NCBI GenBank assembly: GCA_007125955.1
Contig: SLCF01000002.1
Span: 1 to 64,000, forward strand
Length of the DNA: 64,000 nucleotides
Source: Bacteroidales bacterium
Lineage (GTDB): Bacteria; Bacteroidota; Bacteroidia; Bacteroidales; PUMT01
Reading direction: 5' to 3'
The notes beneath the pieces were generated by a model. That model worked only from the letters and a program-made list of their open reading frames with translations. It was not told the DNA's origin and searched no databases. The translations under genes and the position numbers were made by a program. Below, in pieces: positions 9,051-20,016 of this stretch; positions within the stretch are counted from its first letter, which is position 1; each line of letters opens with the position of its first letter.

Positions 9051-11159
9051 ATGGCAACTCTAGAAAAAATAAGAAACAAGGCGGGCATTTTGGTTGCAGT
9101 TGTTATCGGTCTGGCTTTGATAGCTTTTATCCTTGGTGATATTTTCGGGGCAGGCCCCTCGCTTTTCACCAGAACCCAGTTTGAAGTAGCCGAGATAGCC
9201 GGAAAGTCAATACCTTACCAAAGATTTCAGCAAAAATTCGATAATCTTTCGGAAATTTACAGGTTGAATACCGGCCAGGCAAGCCTGGACAGTGAAACCA
9301 ACCGCGAGCTGATGGAAGATGCATGGGAACTTTTGTTGCGCGACATCATTATGGAAGAGGAGTATGATCAGATAGGCCTGAATGTGGGCACTGATGAGCT
9401 ATATGACATGATACAGGGTCAAAACATTCATCCGATTATAAGGCAACTTTTTACCGATCCCTCAACCGGTATGTTTGACAGGGAAAGTGTAACCCAGTTT
9501 CTCAGGACAATGGATATGGACCCTTCAGGTCAGCAAAGAGCCTACTGGCTTTATATAGAAAAAGAGATTCTGCGCGAGCGGAAACAGACAAAATACAAAA
9601 ATCTTCTTGAAAAAGGAATATATGTTACTTCCCTGGAAGCCAGGAATGCTTTTTACAACAACAACCGGAGGGTGGATTTTGAATTTATCACCAAAAGGTA
9701 TGCAGATATAAGTGACGAAGAGATAAGCATAAGCAATTCGGAGATAAGAAGCTATTACAGGCGGAACAGGGACAGGTTCAGCCAGGAAGCATCAAGGGAT
9801 ATTGAATATGTAACATTTGACGTGGTTCCTTCCGAAGCGGACGACAGGGAAGCACAGGAATGGATTGAGAATATAAGGGATGAGTTCATGGAGGTTGAAG
9901 CAGAAAGACTGAGGCAGTTTGTGAACATCAATTCCGACATTCCGTTTGATCCTGTTAATTACAGTGATGGCGAGCTGCCGGAGGAGATAAATAACTTCAT
10001 GTTCAGTGCGGAACCTGGTGATGTTTATGGTCCTTATTACAGTGACGGTGCTTACAGGCTGGCAAGACTTGCAGAGATCAATTTCCTCCCCGACTCGGTC
10101 AGGGCAAGACACATACTTATTCAGCCCGGCGGGGAACTCTCCTACGAAGAGGCACGCGAAAAGTCAGACAGCATACTTAACGTCATAACCCGCGGAGGCA
10201 GTTTTGAGGAGCTTGCAATGGAATATTCGGCTGACGGGGGATCCCGTTTTGAAGGAGGCGACCTGGGGTGGTTTACCGAAGGAGTAATGATCGAAGATTT
10301 CAGTAAGGCCTGCTTTGAAGCAGAAACAGGTGAAAGGTTCATTGTGGAAACCGATTTTGGTTTTCATGTGGTTGAAATCCTCAACCGCTCAAGGGAGGTT
10401 AAAAAAGTTCGTGCAGCAATACTTGCACGCGAAGTAGTCCCCGGCTCCGACACATACCAGCGGATATACCGGAGCGCTGTGGAATTTGCCTCTGAAGCAG
10501 ACAACTATAATGAGTTCCTGAATACAATTGAAGAGAGGGGACTGACAAAAAGGGTGGCTGGCAATGTCAGGATAAACGACCATGATATACCCGGACTGGA
10601 ATCTCCGCGTCAGCTTATCAGGTGGGCTTTTGAAGCAGGAGAACATTCGGTTTCATCCATTTTTGAGCTGGCTGACAGGTTTGTTGTTGCTGCTGTGGCA
10701 AATGTCCGCAGGGAAGGCACTCAACCTCTTGATGAAGTGAGGCATGAAATTGTTGCTGAACTTACTAAGGAAAAAAAGGGGGAAATAATCTCCGGGCAAC
10801 TCAATGAAGAAATTGAAGGCGGTGCTACCTTTGATGAGCTGGCAAGGTCAATAAATTCCAATATTGAACAGGCAACCGGAATAAGGTTTGTTTCTTTCAC
10901 AGTACCATCTGCAGGTATGGAGCATAAGCTTATAGGGGCAGCAATATCAACCGACCCGGGCGACATGTCAGTCCCGGTTGCCGGAGAAAACGGAGTTTAT
11001 GTTCTCAGGGTTACTGACGCATATCTTGACGAAGAGCCCGATTTTGACAGCGAAAGGAGACAGCTTGCGAATGCCGTCTGGTCAAGGGTTAACATGGAAG
11101 CTTTTGATGCCCTCAAGAGACTGGCAGAAATAAAAGATAACCGCTACAAATTTTATTAG
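9051..11159 (+). CDS. PpiD/SurA-type membrane-anchored peptidyl-prolyl isomerase (parvulin domain)
   Basis: 702 aa; MATLEKIRNKAGILVAVVIGLALIAFILGDIFG anchor; VRARHILIQPGGELSYEEAREKSDSI...GGDLGWF parvulin core. Confidence 0.92.
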   Translation: MATLEKIRNKAGILVAVVIGLALIAFILGDIFGAGPSLFTRTQFEVAEIAGKSIPYQRFQQKFDNLSEIYRLNTGQASLDSETNRELMEDAWELLLRDIIMEEEYDQIGLNVGTDELYDMIQGQNIHPIIRQLFTDPSTGMFDRESVTQFLRTMDMDPSGQQRAYWLYIEKEILRERKQTKYKNLLEKGIYVTSLEARNAFYNNNRRVDFEFITKRYADISDEEISISNSEIRSYYRRNRDRFSQEASRDIEYVTFDVVPSEADDREAQEWIENIRDEFMEVEAERLRQFVNINSDIPFDPVNYSDGELPEEINNFMFSAEPGDVYGPYYSDGAYRLARLAEINFLPDSVRARHILIQPGGELSYEEAREKSDSILNVITRGGSFEELAMEYSADGGSRFEGGDLGWFTEGVMIEDFSKACFEAETGERFIVETDFGFHVVEILNRSREVKKVRAAILAREVVPGSDTYQRIYRSAVEFASEADNYNEFLNTIEERGLTKRVAGNVRINDHDIPGLESPRQLIRWAFEAGEHSVSSIFELADRFVVAAVANVRREGTQPLDEVRHEIVAELTKEKKGEIISGQLNEEIEGGATFDELARSINSNIEQATGIRFVSFTVPSAGMEHKLIGAAISTDPGDMSVPVAGENGVYVLRVTDAYLDEEPDFDSERRQLANAVWSRVNMEAFDALKRLAEIKDNRYKFY

Positions 11160-11168
11160 CCACAGACG

Positions 11169-12629
11169 TCAGTCAACATTGTCGTGCAGGTACGCATTGT
11201 CCGGCCTGATCTTCGGCCCGCCATCATCGGAATCGGAAAGTGTGTACCTGGAGACTTTGCTTGTTGAGGAAATTCCGCTGATACTGATATCAATCTTTTT
11301 TCTTTCAAATGCAGGCTGGTCTTCCAGCTCATCAATTTCCTCCTTTTCATTTGCAGTTAAATAATTCTTCTCTTTAAGCCTTTCCTGCAACTCCTTCAGC
11401 TTCCTGTATCGGTACCCTGCCTTGCTGTCATTTGCGGCACCTTCTTCTTCAGGGGGACTGCTCTCTGTGTACTCTCCCTCAATATCGAATTCAATTTCTT
11501 TCTGTTTCACCTTAAACTCGAGCTCAGGCGACCTTTCTGCTGTTTCGGTATCTTCCTTTTGGGGGAGGTGATATTCTTCAGATTTTTTCGTGTTTGCCTC
11601 ATCTTCAAGCAATACTTTTTCATAATTCTTCCTGCCGGAATAAAGTTCAGGTATGGTTCCTGTCTCAAACCCCGTAGCTATGATCGTAACAGATATCGCC
11701 TTCTCAAGTGTTTTATCGCTGCATGTTCCCCATATTATATTAGTGTTTGCTGCAGTTTCGTTGGTTACAAAATCGGTTATATCCCCAATCTCATCCATGC
11801 TCACCTCTTCATTACCAGAAGCAATATTAAGCAGTATATTGCGGGCACCTTTTATATCATTATTGTTGAGCAACGGAGATGAGATTGCCTGCTGTATCGC
11901 TTTTATCGACCTGTTCTCCCCTTCTGCACTCCCGGATCCGAGGATTGCAACCCCGCTGTTTTGCATAACGGTGTGAACATCCGCAAAATCGACATTAACA
12001 TGACCATGGACTGTAATTATCTCGGCTATGCCCTTTGCTGCAGTAGTGAGCACATTGTCTGCTTTGGAAAAGGCATCGCTCAGCTTCAGATTGCCGAAAA
12101 CCTCCCTCAGTTTTTCATTATTTATAACCAACAGTGAATCGACATGCTGCCGTATTTCTCTTATGCCGTTCACCGCCTGGTTAATCCTCAGCTGCCCTTC
12201 AAACCGGAACGGAATTGTAACAATTGCAACAGTGAGTATCCCCATCTCCTTTGTTGCTTTGGCAATTACGGGAGCGGCGCCTGTTCCGGTACCTCCACCC
12301 ATCCCCGCCGTAATAAAGACCATTTTTGTGTTTCCGCCAAGACATTCGGTAACATTGTCCAGACTTTCAATTGCAGCCTGCTTGCCTGTTTCCGGCTTGT
12401 TTCCGGCTCCCCTTCCCTCGGTGAGGGTCTCCCCGAGCTGAACCTTGACAGGTACCGGACTGTTTGCGAGGGCTTGCGCATCAGTATTGCAAAGGATAAA
12501 GTTCACATCCTTAATACCCATCCTGTACATATGGTTAACGGCATTCCCGCCGCCTCCGCCCACACCTATAACTTTGATCATTGATGAACGGTCTGTCGGC
12601 AGATCGAAATTTATCAGTTCTTCAGCCAT
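11169..12629 (-). CDS. ftsZ: Cell division protein FtsZ
   Basis: GVGGGGGNAVNHM, GMGGGTGTGAAPVIA tubulin/FtsZ signature; C-terminal peptide NAYLHDNVD. Confidence 0.98.
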   Translation of the reverse strand: MAEELINFDLPTDRSSMIKVIGVGGGGGNAVNHMYRMGIKDVNFILCNTDAQALANSPVPVKVQLGETLTEGRGAGNKPETGKQAAIESLDNVTECLGGNTKMVFITAGMGGGTGTGAAPVIAKATKEMGILTVAIVTIPFRFEGQLRINQAVNGIREIRQHVDSLLVINNEKLREVFGNLKLSDAFSKADNVLTTAAKGIAEIITVHGHVNVDFADVHTVMQNSGVAILGSGSAEGENRSIKAIQQAISSPLLNNNDIKGARNILLNIASGNEEVSMDEIGDITDFVTNETAANTNIIWGTCSDKTLEKAISVTIIATGFETGTIPELYSGRKNYEKVLLEDEANTKKSEEYHLPQKEDTETAERSPELEFKVKQKEIEFDIEGEYTESSPPEEEGAANDSKAGYRYRKLKELQERLKEKNYLTANEKEEIDELEDQPAFERKKIDISISGISSTSKVSRYTLSDSDDGGPKIRPDNAYLHDNVD

Positions 12630-12665
12630 ATCTGAAAGTTTTTTATATTTTGCGTTTTAGGTTTA

Positions 12666-13988
12666 TCACATTTTTACATCCTCATCGTCAAAAAGATCAG
12701 TGATTGTCTTTTTTAGATTTTCAAAAAGGTTTTTCCTGACCTTTGTCTTTTCCCTGTCAGGATCTTCACTGTCAGACTCTTCTGCTTCACTTTCATTTAG
12801 AACAGATTCGACCTTCTGCTCTCTCTCGAAATATTCATACCCCTTCAGGATCAATCCAACAGCGGTTGAATAGGTCGGATGGTTTATCTCCTGCAAAGTA
12901 TCAGCTGCAAGATGTTCGTTCGGATATCCGATCCTTACATCGAGTCCTGTCCTGAACTTTACCAGCTGCGGCAGATGCTTTAGCAGCGCACCGCCTCCGG
13001 TTATTACCATGCCGGCACTTAACCTTTCGAAATATCCCGACCCCTCTATTTCAAAGAGCGCTGCATCAATTATCTCTTCCATCCTGCTCTGTATAATGTA
13101 TGCAAGACTCTTGAACGATATCTCCTTGGGTTCGCGACCGCTGATGCCAGGTATGGTTACAACCTTGTCCTCCGGCGCTATTTCACCAAGGGCTGAACCG
13201 AACTGCCTTTTGAGCAACTCTGCCTGGCGAAGCAAAATGGAGCAACCCTTTTTGATGTCCTCGGTTACAACATTGCCTCCGAAAGGTATGACTGCCGTAT
13301 GCCTGATTATACCGTCATAATATACTACCAGGTCGCTTGTCCCCCCTCCGATATCAATCAGTGCCACACCTGCTTCTTTTTCATCCTCTGTTAGCGTAGC
13401 TTCTGCTGATGCCAGCGGTTCCAGTATCAGTTCTGTAATCCTTAATCCAGCCCTGCCTACACATTTCTCAATATTTTTAGCTGAGGCCTGCTGGCCAATC
13501 ACTATGTTAAAATTTGCCTCAAGCCTTTTCCCGTTCATACCAACAGGATTTTTTATGCCATGTTCATTGTCAACAATATAGTTTTGAGGCAGAACGTGAA
13601 TTATCTCTTCACCGGTGTCAATGGGTATCTTATGCATGTCCATTATAAGTGCATATATATCTTCCCGTGTAATTTCGGCATCATAAGAATCACGGTTGAT
13701 ATAACCCCTGTTGCGTATGCTTTTTATGTACTGGCCGGCAATCCCGACAAACACTTCCTTTATATTCAAACCTGCCTGCCTCCAGGCATCATCAACGGTT
13801 CTTTGTATGGCATTTACGGTTTCCTCGATATTCAGTATGGTACCCCTTTTAACACCTTTTGACTCTGCCCTGCTGACCCCCAGTATTTCAACCTTTTCTT
13901 TTTCGTTCAGCTTGCCCACTATGGATACTATTTTTGTGGTTCCGATATCAATTGCTGCCACTATTTGATCTTTATGTGCCATCTCCAT
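12666..13988 (-). CDS. ftsA: Cell division protein FtsA
   Basis: VAAIDIGTTKIVSIVGK, ALIDIGGGTSDLVVYYDG, VITGGGALL; adjacent to ftsZ. Confidence 0.97.
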   Translation of the reverse strand: MEMAHKDQIVAAIDIGTTKIVSIVGKLNEKEKVEILGVSRAESKGVKRGTILNIEETVNAIQRTVDDAWRQAGLNIKEVFVGIAGQYIKSIRNRGYINRDSYDAEITREDIYALIMDMHKIPIDTGEEIIHVLPQNYIVDNEHGIKNPVGMNGKRLEANFNIVIGQQASAKNIEKCVGRAGLRITELILEPLASAEATLTEDEKEAGVALIDIGGGTSDLVVYYDGIIRHTAVIPFGGNVVTEDIKKGCSILLRQAELLKRQFGSALGEIAPEDKVVTIPGISGREPKEISFKSLAYIIQSRMEEIIDAALFEIEGSGYFERLSAGMVITGGGALLKHLPQLVKFRTGLDVRIGYPNEHLAADTLQEINHPTYSTAVGLILKGYEYFEREQKVESVLNESEAEESDSEDPDREKTKVRKNLFENLKKTITDLFDDEDVKM

Positions 13989-14004
13989 ATAGTTGTTTGT
14001 TTTT

Positions 14005-14799
14005 TTATCTTCTTGTGCAAATAACCTGGTTTGAGTATTTGATATTTATAACCTCATAATTGTTCCATCCCTTGTGTGGCAAGCCGTATTCATAAAGAGC
14101 CCTTAATTTACGGAACTTCAGTTCATAATCGGAAATGCCGCCGAACTTTATAATATGGGCGCCCACCCTGGGTATAAGCTCAAACTCGTTTTCATCGACC
14201 ACATACAATTGTACGATCTGTGATCTCCAGAAGCTGTCATTCCCGATATAACTTGCCAGAATGAAAAGATCGTTCAGTACATTATGATTACCGTTATTAC
14301 TGTCATCTTCCCTTTCAATAACAGATAATCCCGTACGGATATCCGGTATACGGGGAATATTGCCGGAGGCAACGAGAATATGACTGGTATAACTGTAAGA
14401 GACGGGAAGAACAATTCCCTCCCTGTCAATATAATAATCTTCCCTGTTTTTGTCAATAATTCGCAGAACGGGCACTCTTTGCTCAACCCCTACTATAAGC
14501 CTGCCTCCTGCAGCTCTGAATATATTTGTGTTTTTTACAAATGGTTGAAGATTTACTTTTTCTTCAATCTCCCTTGTATTTATCGAAAACAATGGATAAC
14601 CAAGCAATTTCCCGTTCCCGTTCCGGACAATCTCCATTATTTCATCCTGGTTGACAAATGAACCTCCCGGATCGCCCGATATTCTGACATCAACCTCTTC
14701 GCATATCACTTCCCTGTAACTTTCCCACATAAATCCGGGTACAAACAGAAGATAAGCCATAATTGCCAACCAGCCCGATATGATCCTGAATTTCTTCAT
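14005..14799 (-). CDS. ftsQ: Cell division protein FtsQ/DivIB-like
   Basis: Single N-terminal TM; POTRA-like segment; position between murC and ftsA. Confidence 0.85.
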   Translation of the reverse strand: MKKFRIISGWLAIMAYLLFVPGFMWESYREVICEEVDVRISGDPGGSFVNQDEIMEIVRNGNGKLLGYPLFSINTREIEEKVNLQPFVKNTNIFRAAGGRLIVGVEQRVPVLRIIDKNREDYYIDREGIVLPVSYSYTSHILVASGNIPRIPDIRTGLSVIEREDDSNNGNHNVLNDLFILASYIGNDSFWRSQIVQLYVVDENEFELIPRVGAHIIKFGGISDYELKFRKLRALYEYGLPHKGWNNYEVINIKYSNQVICTRR

Positions 14800-14921
14800 T
14801 TGTAAAATTAGTTAAAAAGATCCAACATTCTAAGGACAAAATCCGGGACTTCCGGCTGTTTAACCCGCAATACCCGTAAATGTCCGGTTAAATAGATTTT
14901 GCCTGTTTCCATATCAGATCC

Positions 14922-16322
14922 TTATAATGTCCGTATCTTTTTCCTGACAACTTTTTCAATTTTATCAGCCAGTTCACCTATATCCCCGGCTCCCATGGTT
15001 AATAGCACTTCAAAATCATCCTCTTCCAGAGTACCAGGCAGATCTTCATAGCTGCAAAACTTTTTGCTGCCTGCTGATACTTTTTCAAATATCATATATG
15101 AGCTCACCCCTTCTATCGGATCTTCCCTTGCAGGATATATTTCAGTCATGATCAGACTGTCAAGCATACCGAGACTCCCTGCAAACTCCCCGGCAAAATC
15201 TCTTGTACGGCTGTAGAGATGAGGCTGGAACACTCCGGTGATCTTTTTCCCCGGAAACATCTCCCTTACAGATAATATACACGCCTTTATCTCTTCCGGA
15301 TGGTGCGCATAATCATCAATATACACCATGCGAGAGTCCCTCACCCGTACTTCAAAACGGCGCTTTACCCCCTTGTATGATTCCATACCTCTTTTAAGCT
15401 CGTCCGGATTTACACCGCTCATTAGTGCAATCGCAGCTGCCGCCACAAAATTTTCGGCATTCAGCAATCCGGGTACTCCGGTAAGCAATCCTTCGACAGC
15501 ACCAACAGGTGTCAGCAGGTCAAAGCTGTATCTGCCCTCATCTGTGATCTGCAGGCCGGAGGCGTAAAAATCTGCTTCTCCCCTGAGTGAATAAACCAAA
15601 ATCCGGGGGTTCCCGGGCATATTTAACTTTTCCCTCACATCCTTCCTCACCAGTAATGTGCCGCCTTCATTCACCCTTCCGGCAAAATTTTCAAAGGAAC
15701 TTACCAGATCACTGTAATCCCTGTAAATATCGAGATGATCGGCATCAACGGAAGTTATTACAGCTATATGCGGAGAAAGCTTCAAAAATGAACGGTCATA
15801 TTCGTCAGCTTCTGCAACCACAAGTTCTGAACCTTCAGATTTCAGCATATTAGTGTCGTAATTAACGGAAATACCTCCCAGAAAAGCACTGCACCCGACA
15901 GATGACTGTTTCAGGAGATGGGCTGCCATGGTTGATACAGTTGTTTTACCATGCGTCCCGGCAACGGCTATCCCTTTACCGCTGTTGAAAATTGCCGCAA
16001 GGATATCCGAACGTTTGTGGATTTCATAATTACCCTGCCTGAAATAACTTATCAGCTTATTATCTGATGGTACAGCAGGTGTACAGATCACAAGTGTTGT
16101 TTCCCTGTTTGACTCATCCCTGAACTCTTCCGGCAAATGCAGCGGATTTGAATCGGTTGTAACGGCAATGCCTTCCTCACCCAGTATTTTGGTAAGGCCG
16201 GTTTCACTGCGGTCGTAACCCAGTACTTTTTTACCTGACTCCCTGAAATATCTCCCCAGGGCACTCATTCCTATGCCCCCCGCACCGATAAGATAAACCC
16301 TTGTGAACCTGTTCAATTCCAC
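14922..16322 (-). CDS. murC: UDP-N-acetylmuramate--L-alanine ligase
   Basis: YLIGAGGIGMSALGRYF, VAGTHGKTTVSTM, IDDYAHHPEEI motifs. Confidence 0.97.
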   Translation of the reverse strand: MELNRFTRVYLIGAGGIGMSALGRYFRESGKKVLGYDRSETGLTKILGEEGIAVTTDSNPLHLPEEFRDESNRETTLVICTPAVPSDNKLISYFRQGNYEIHKRSDILAAIFNSGKGIAVAGTHGKTTVSTMAAHLLKQSSVGCSAFLGGISVNYDTNMLKSEGSELVVAEADEYDRSFLKLSPHIAVITSVDADHLDIYRDYSDLVSSFENFAGRVNEGGTLLVRKDVREKLNMPGNPRILVYSLRGEADFYASGLQITDEGRYSFDLLTPVGAVEGLLTGVPGLLNAENFVAAAAIALMSGVNPDELKRGMESYKGVKRRFEVRVRDSRMVYIDDYAHHPEEIKACILSVREMFPGKKITGVFQPHLYSRTRDFAGEFAGSLGMLDSLIMTEIYPAREDPIEGVSSYMIFEKVSAGSKKFCSYEDLPGTLEEDDFEVLLTMGAGDIGELADKIEKVVRKKIRTL

Positions 16323-16325
16323 ATC

Positions 16326-17444
16326 TTAATCTTTTAAGTATGACATTACAATTTCTGCAATTCGCCTGGCCGCTCCCGGTTTTGAAATTGCTTTTGACCT
16401 CTCTTTCAATGTCCTGAGTTTTCCTTCGTCTTCCAACAGTGAAACTGCAGCCGGCACCATCTCCTCTTCGGCATCTTCATCGCTTATCATAACAGCAGCG
16501 TTCTCTTTCACCATTTCCTTTGCATTCATCTTCTGATGATCGCCGGCAACGTTTGGTGAAGGAATCAACAGTGCCGGCTTACCGGTTAACTGAAGCTCCG
16601 ATATCGTGATTGCGCCTGCGCGGGATACTACCAGATCGGCTGCAGCATATGCCAGATCCATTCTTTCAATGAATGGCGTAACTCTTATATTATCCGCTCC
16701 GGACCTGATCAGATCTTCATGCGCCTCATCATAATATTTGATACCACACTGCCATATTATCCCGATACGGGAATCTTTCAGCAAGCGGATATTTTTCCGC
16801 ATCGTTCTGTTAATAATTCCTGCCCCTCCGCTTCCCCCAAGTACCAGAAGCACCTTTTCCCTTTCCGCGAATCCGAAACTGGAAAGAGCTTCTCCCCTTT
16901 TCCCGTTATTATCTGCCAGGGTTTCCCTCACCGGGTTACCTGTCAGCTCGATCTTGCCGGCGGGAAAATATTTTTCCATCCCTTTGTAGGCAACACATAT
17001 CTTGTCGGCCCTTTTGCCCAGGATCCTGTTGGTTATTCCTGCATGTGAATTCTGTTCCTGGAGTATAAGTGGAATACCTTTGCTCAAAGCTGCCTGTCCC
17101 ACAGGGCCGCTGGCATAACCTCCTGTTCCGACTACCACGTCGGGCCTGAAACACCCGACAATCTTCCTGGCTTTTAAAACACTCTTTATGAGACTCACCG
17201 GGAAATAAACATTCCGGGGTGTAAACGAACGTTCCAGCCCTCTAACAGGAATACCTTCAATATTAAATCCTGCAGCAGGAACTTTTTCTATCTCCATTTT
17301 ACCCTCAGCTCCGACGAACAGTATTTCAACAAGCGGATTTGCAGCCCTGACTGCTTCTGCAATGGCAATAGCCGGATAAATATGGCCACCGGTGCCTCCA
17401 CCACCTATAATTACTTTGCCTCTTATATGTGTGCTGTTTTCCAT
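16326..17444 (-). CDS. murG: UDP-N-acetylglucosamine--N-acetylmuramyl-(pentapeptide) pyrophosphoryl-undecaprenol N-acetylglucosamine transferase
   Basis: GGGGTGGHIYPAIAIAE, LQEQNSHAGITNR, VVSRAGAITISEL; start placed at ATG 17444 (MENSTHIRGK), just after the ftsW TGA (17446-17448 on the complement). Confidence 0.97.
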   Translation of the reverse strand: MENSTHIRGKVIIGGGGTGGHIYPAIAIAEAVRAANPLVEILFVGAEGKMEIEKVPAAGFNIEGIPVRGLERSFTPRNVYFPVSLIKSVLKARKIVGCFRPDVVVGTGGYASGPVGQAALSKGIPLILQEQNSHAGITNRILGKRADKICVAYKGMEKYFPAGKIELTGNPVRETLADNNGKRGEALSSFGFAEREKVLLVLGGSGGAGIINRTMRKNIRLLKDSRIGIIWQCGIKYYDEAHEDLIRSGADNIRVTPFIERMDLAYAAADLVVSRAGAITISELQLTGKPALLIPSPNVAGDHQKMNAKEMVKENAAVMISDEDAEEEMVPAAVSLLEDEGKLRTLKERSKAISKPGAARRIAEIVMSYLKD

Positions 17445-17445
17445 T

Positions 17446-18651
17446 TCAGTTACTCCCCTGCTCTTCTTCAGGTTCATGCTCTATCCTTTGTTTTATTACC
17501 GTTTCAGTATTACTTACCAGTTCCTCCCTTTTGTTAACACCGTGACTTACACTCAATATGATCCCGAAAGCGATGCTGGTGAACAGAAGCGAAGACCCCC
17601 CCATGCTGACGAGTGGCAGTGGCTGACCTGTAACCGGCAGCAGGTTGACGGCAACTGCCATATTGATAAATGCCTGGAAAACTATTAACAAAGTCAGACC
17701 AATTGCCAGAAATGCCGGGAAAGTCCGGTCGCTTTTCCTCACTATCACACCTGCACGGTACAGCAGCCAGAGATAGAAAAAGAGGACTACTGCACCCCCT
17801 GCAAGTCCGTACTCTTCAATAATTATCGAGTAAATAAAATCGGAATAGGGATATGGGAGGAAGTTCCTCTGAGCACTTTTACCGGGACCCTTTCCGAGAA
17901 TCCCTCCGGTTGCAATTGCTATCTTTGACTGCTCAACCTGGTAATTATCCGCATCATCTGTACCGACGTAGCTCACTACACGATTTTTCCATGTGCCTAT
18001 GCGTCCCTCTGTATGGGTGTAAAGGGCTACGGATACGAATATCCCTACAAGCATTACACTTATGCCGATCAGGGAAAAGAGATATCGTGATCTTACCCGT
18101 CCGATAAACATCAGAACCATGCATGTAACGAAAAGCATTATGGCCGTGGAAAGGTTGGCCGGCATAATAAGTCCGCACACAATTAATACCGGCACCAGTA
18201 TCACAACAAATGAGTGCTTAAGCTCTTTTATGCTGTATTGTTTCATAGAAAGAAGCCTGGCAAGGTACATCACAAGCGAAATTTTTGCCAGGTCGCTGGT
18301 CTGCAGTGTTATACCCAGCCCGGGCAGTGTAAGCCAACGCGTAGCCTGATTGATGCTTGTTCCCATTAAAAGGGTAAGCAGCAGCAGTATGGTTGATATT
18401 ACAAGGAAAAGCTGTGAAAGTTTTGAATAAAGCCTGTAAGGCACCAGGTGTACTATGTATATCAATACCAGTCCCAGCATCAGTATTGAGAAGTGTTTTA
18501 TAATGTAGTAGGCGGTATTGCCGCCCTGCGACATGTATGCAAGCGTTCCCGTAGAGCTGTATACTGCAAGCAGTGATACAATAGACAGGAAAATTATTAC
18601 CGCCCATATAACCTTGTCCCCTTTCAGGTATCTGTTGAATATTTCGAACAT
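17446..18651 (-). CDS. ftsW: Peptidoglycan glycosyltransferase FtsW (SEDS family)
   Basis: 401 aa polytopic; NLLPVTGQPLPLVSMGGSSLLFTSIAFGIILSVS SEDS signature. Confidence 0.96.
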   Translation of the reverse strand: MFEIFNRYLKGDKVIWAVIIFLSIVSLLAVYSSTGTLAYMSQGGNTAYYIIKHFSILMLGLVLIYIVHLVPYRLYSKLSQLFLVISTILLLLTLLMGTSINQATRWLTLPGLGITLQTSDLAKISLVMYLARLLSMKQYSIKELKHSFVVILVPVLIVCGLIMPANLSTAIMLFVTCMVLMFIGRVRSRYLFSLIGISVMLVGIFVSVALYTHTEGRIGTWKNRVVSYVGTDDADNYQVEQSKIAIATGGILGKGPGKSAQRNFLPYPYSDFIYSIIIEEYGLAGGAVVLFFYLWLLYRAGVIVRKSDRTFPAFLAIGLTLLIVFQAFINMAVAVNLLPVTGQPLPLVSMGGSSLLFTSIAFGIILSVSHGVNKREELVSNTETVIKQRIEHEPEEEQGSN

Positions 18652-18661
18652 ATCCCTATGT

Positions 18662-20008
18662 TTAAAGGTTTCTTACACAATTTTTGAACTGCATTCCCCG
18701 GTCTTCATAATTATCAAACAGGTCGAAACTTGCACATGCAGGAGACAACAATACGGTATCACCCTTTTTAGCAAGTGAGTAAGCTGCCCTGACCGCTTCT
18801 TCCATCGTTGAGGTTTCTGTAACAGAAGGAACCTTCCCTTCAAAAGCTGAGCGTATCCTTGAATTGTCAGTGCCAAGGCACACAATTGCCCTCACCTTTT
18901 CCACTGCCAGTCCATACAGCATTGAATAGTCGTTTCCCTTGTCAATACCTCCGGCTATCCACACAACAGTTGATTCCATACTTTCAAGGGCGTACCAGGT
19001 GGAATTGATATTTGTGGCCTTCGAATCGTTAACAAAATCGATCCCCCTGACACGCAATACCGACTCAAGTCTGTGTTCAACACCCCTGAAGCCGGCCAGG
19101 CTTTCACGTATCGTCTCTTTGCGTATCTTAAGTAACTGTCCGGCAATACCTGCAGCCATAGAATTGTAGTTATTATGTCTCCCCTTGAGGGCCAGTTGGT
19201 CTTTTAACATAGTTATTTCGCTGTTTGAGGTTTTTATAATCAGCTTATCGTTTTCAATCCATGCCCCTTCCCCTTCCAGGGGAGTGGCCGAGAAAGGATA
19301 TGAAACCGCTTCAATATTTCTTCGGGTCAGTTCCTTAGCGATTATTTCGTCATCTGCACAATAAATAAAATTGTCAGACCGGGTCAGGTTTTTAGTTATC
19401 CTGAATTTTGAGTCAATATAACGGGACATCTTGTTACCGTACCTGTCGAGGTGGTCGGGGGTTATGTTCATTAATACTGCAATATCCGGCCTGAATTCCG
19501 ATATGCCGTCAAGCTGAAAACTACTGAGTTCAACAACAAAATATTCATATTTTCCTGTGGCCACCTGCATGGCAAAACTTTTTCCAACATTCCCCGCCGC
19601 AGAAACATTCAGTCCTGCTCTTTTCAGGATATCGTATATGAGCAATGTTGTGGTTGTCTTTCCGTTGCTGCCGGTTACACCTATAATATATGAGCCGGTG
19701 AAACGGAAAGCAAATTCAATTTCAGATATAACAGGGATCCCTTTTTTGTGAATTTCCTTTACAACAGTTGATTCATCGGGTATGCCCGGGCTTTTTACAA
19801 CTTCGTCTGCATTCAGTATTAGTTTTAGGGTGTGGGCGCCCTCTTCCCATTCCGTTCCTGAAGATGTTAGCTGGTCGCGGTATTCAGCTTTTATTTTACC
19901 GGAATCTGAAAGGAAAACATCATACCCTTTACGCATTGCAAGAAGGGCTGAACCTGTCCCGCTTTCCCCCCCGCCTAATATGACAATCCTTTTTTTCATC
20001 CGGTTCAT
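18662..20008 (-). CDS. murD: UDP-N-acetylmuramoyl-L-alanine--D-glutamate ligase
   Basis: ILGGGESGTGSALLA, GVTGSNGKTTTTLLI, VNDSKATNINSTWYAL. Confidence 0.97.
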   Translation of the reverse strand: MNRMKKRIVILGGGESGTGSALLAMRKGYDVFLSDSGKIKAEYRDQLTSSGTEWEEGAHTLKLILNADEVVKSPGIPDESTVVKEIHKKGIPVISEIEFAFRFTGSYIIGVTGSNGKTTTTLLIYDILKRAGLNVSAAGNVGKSFAMQVATGKYEYFVVELSSFQLDGISEFRPDIAVLMNITPDHLDRYGNKMSRYIDSKFRITKNLTRSDNFIYCADDEIIAKELTRRNIEAVSYPFSATPLEGEGAWIENDKLIIKTSNSEITMLKDQLALKGRHNNYNSMAAGIAGQLLKIRKETIRESLAGFRGVEHRLESVLRVRGIDFVNDSKATNINSTWYALESMESTVVWIAGGIDKGNDYSMLYGLAVEKVRAIVCLGTDNSRIRSAFEGKVPSVTETSTMEEAVRAAYSLAKKGDTVLLSPACASFDLFDNYEDRGMQFKNCVRNL

Positions 20009-20016
20009 TTTTTACT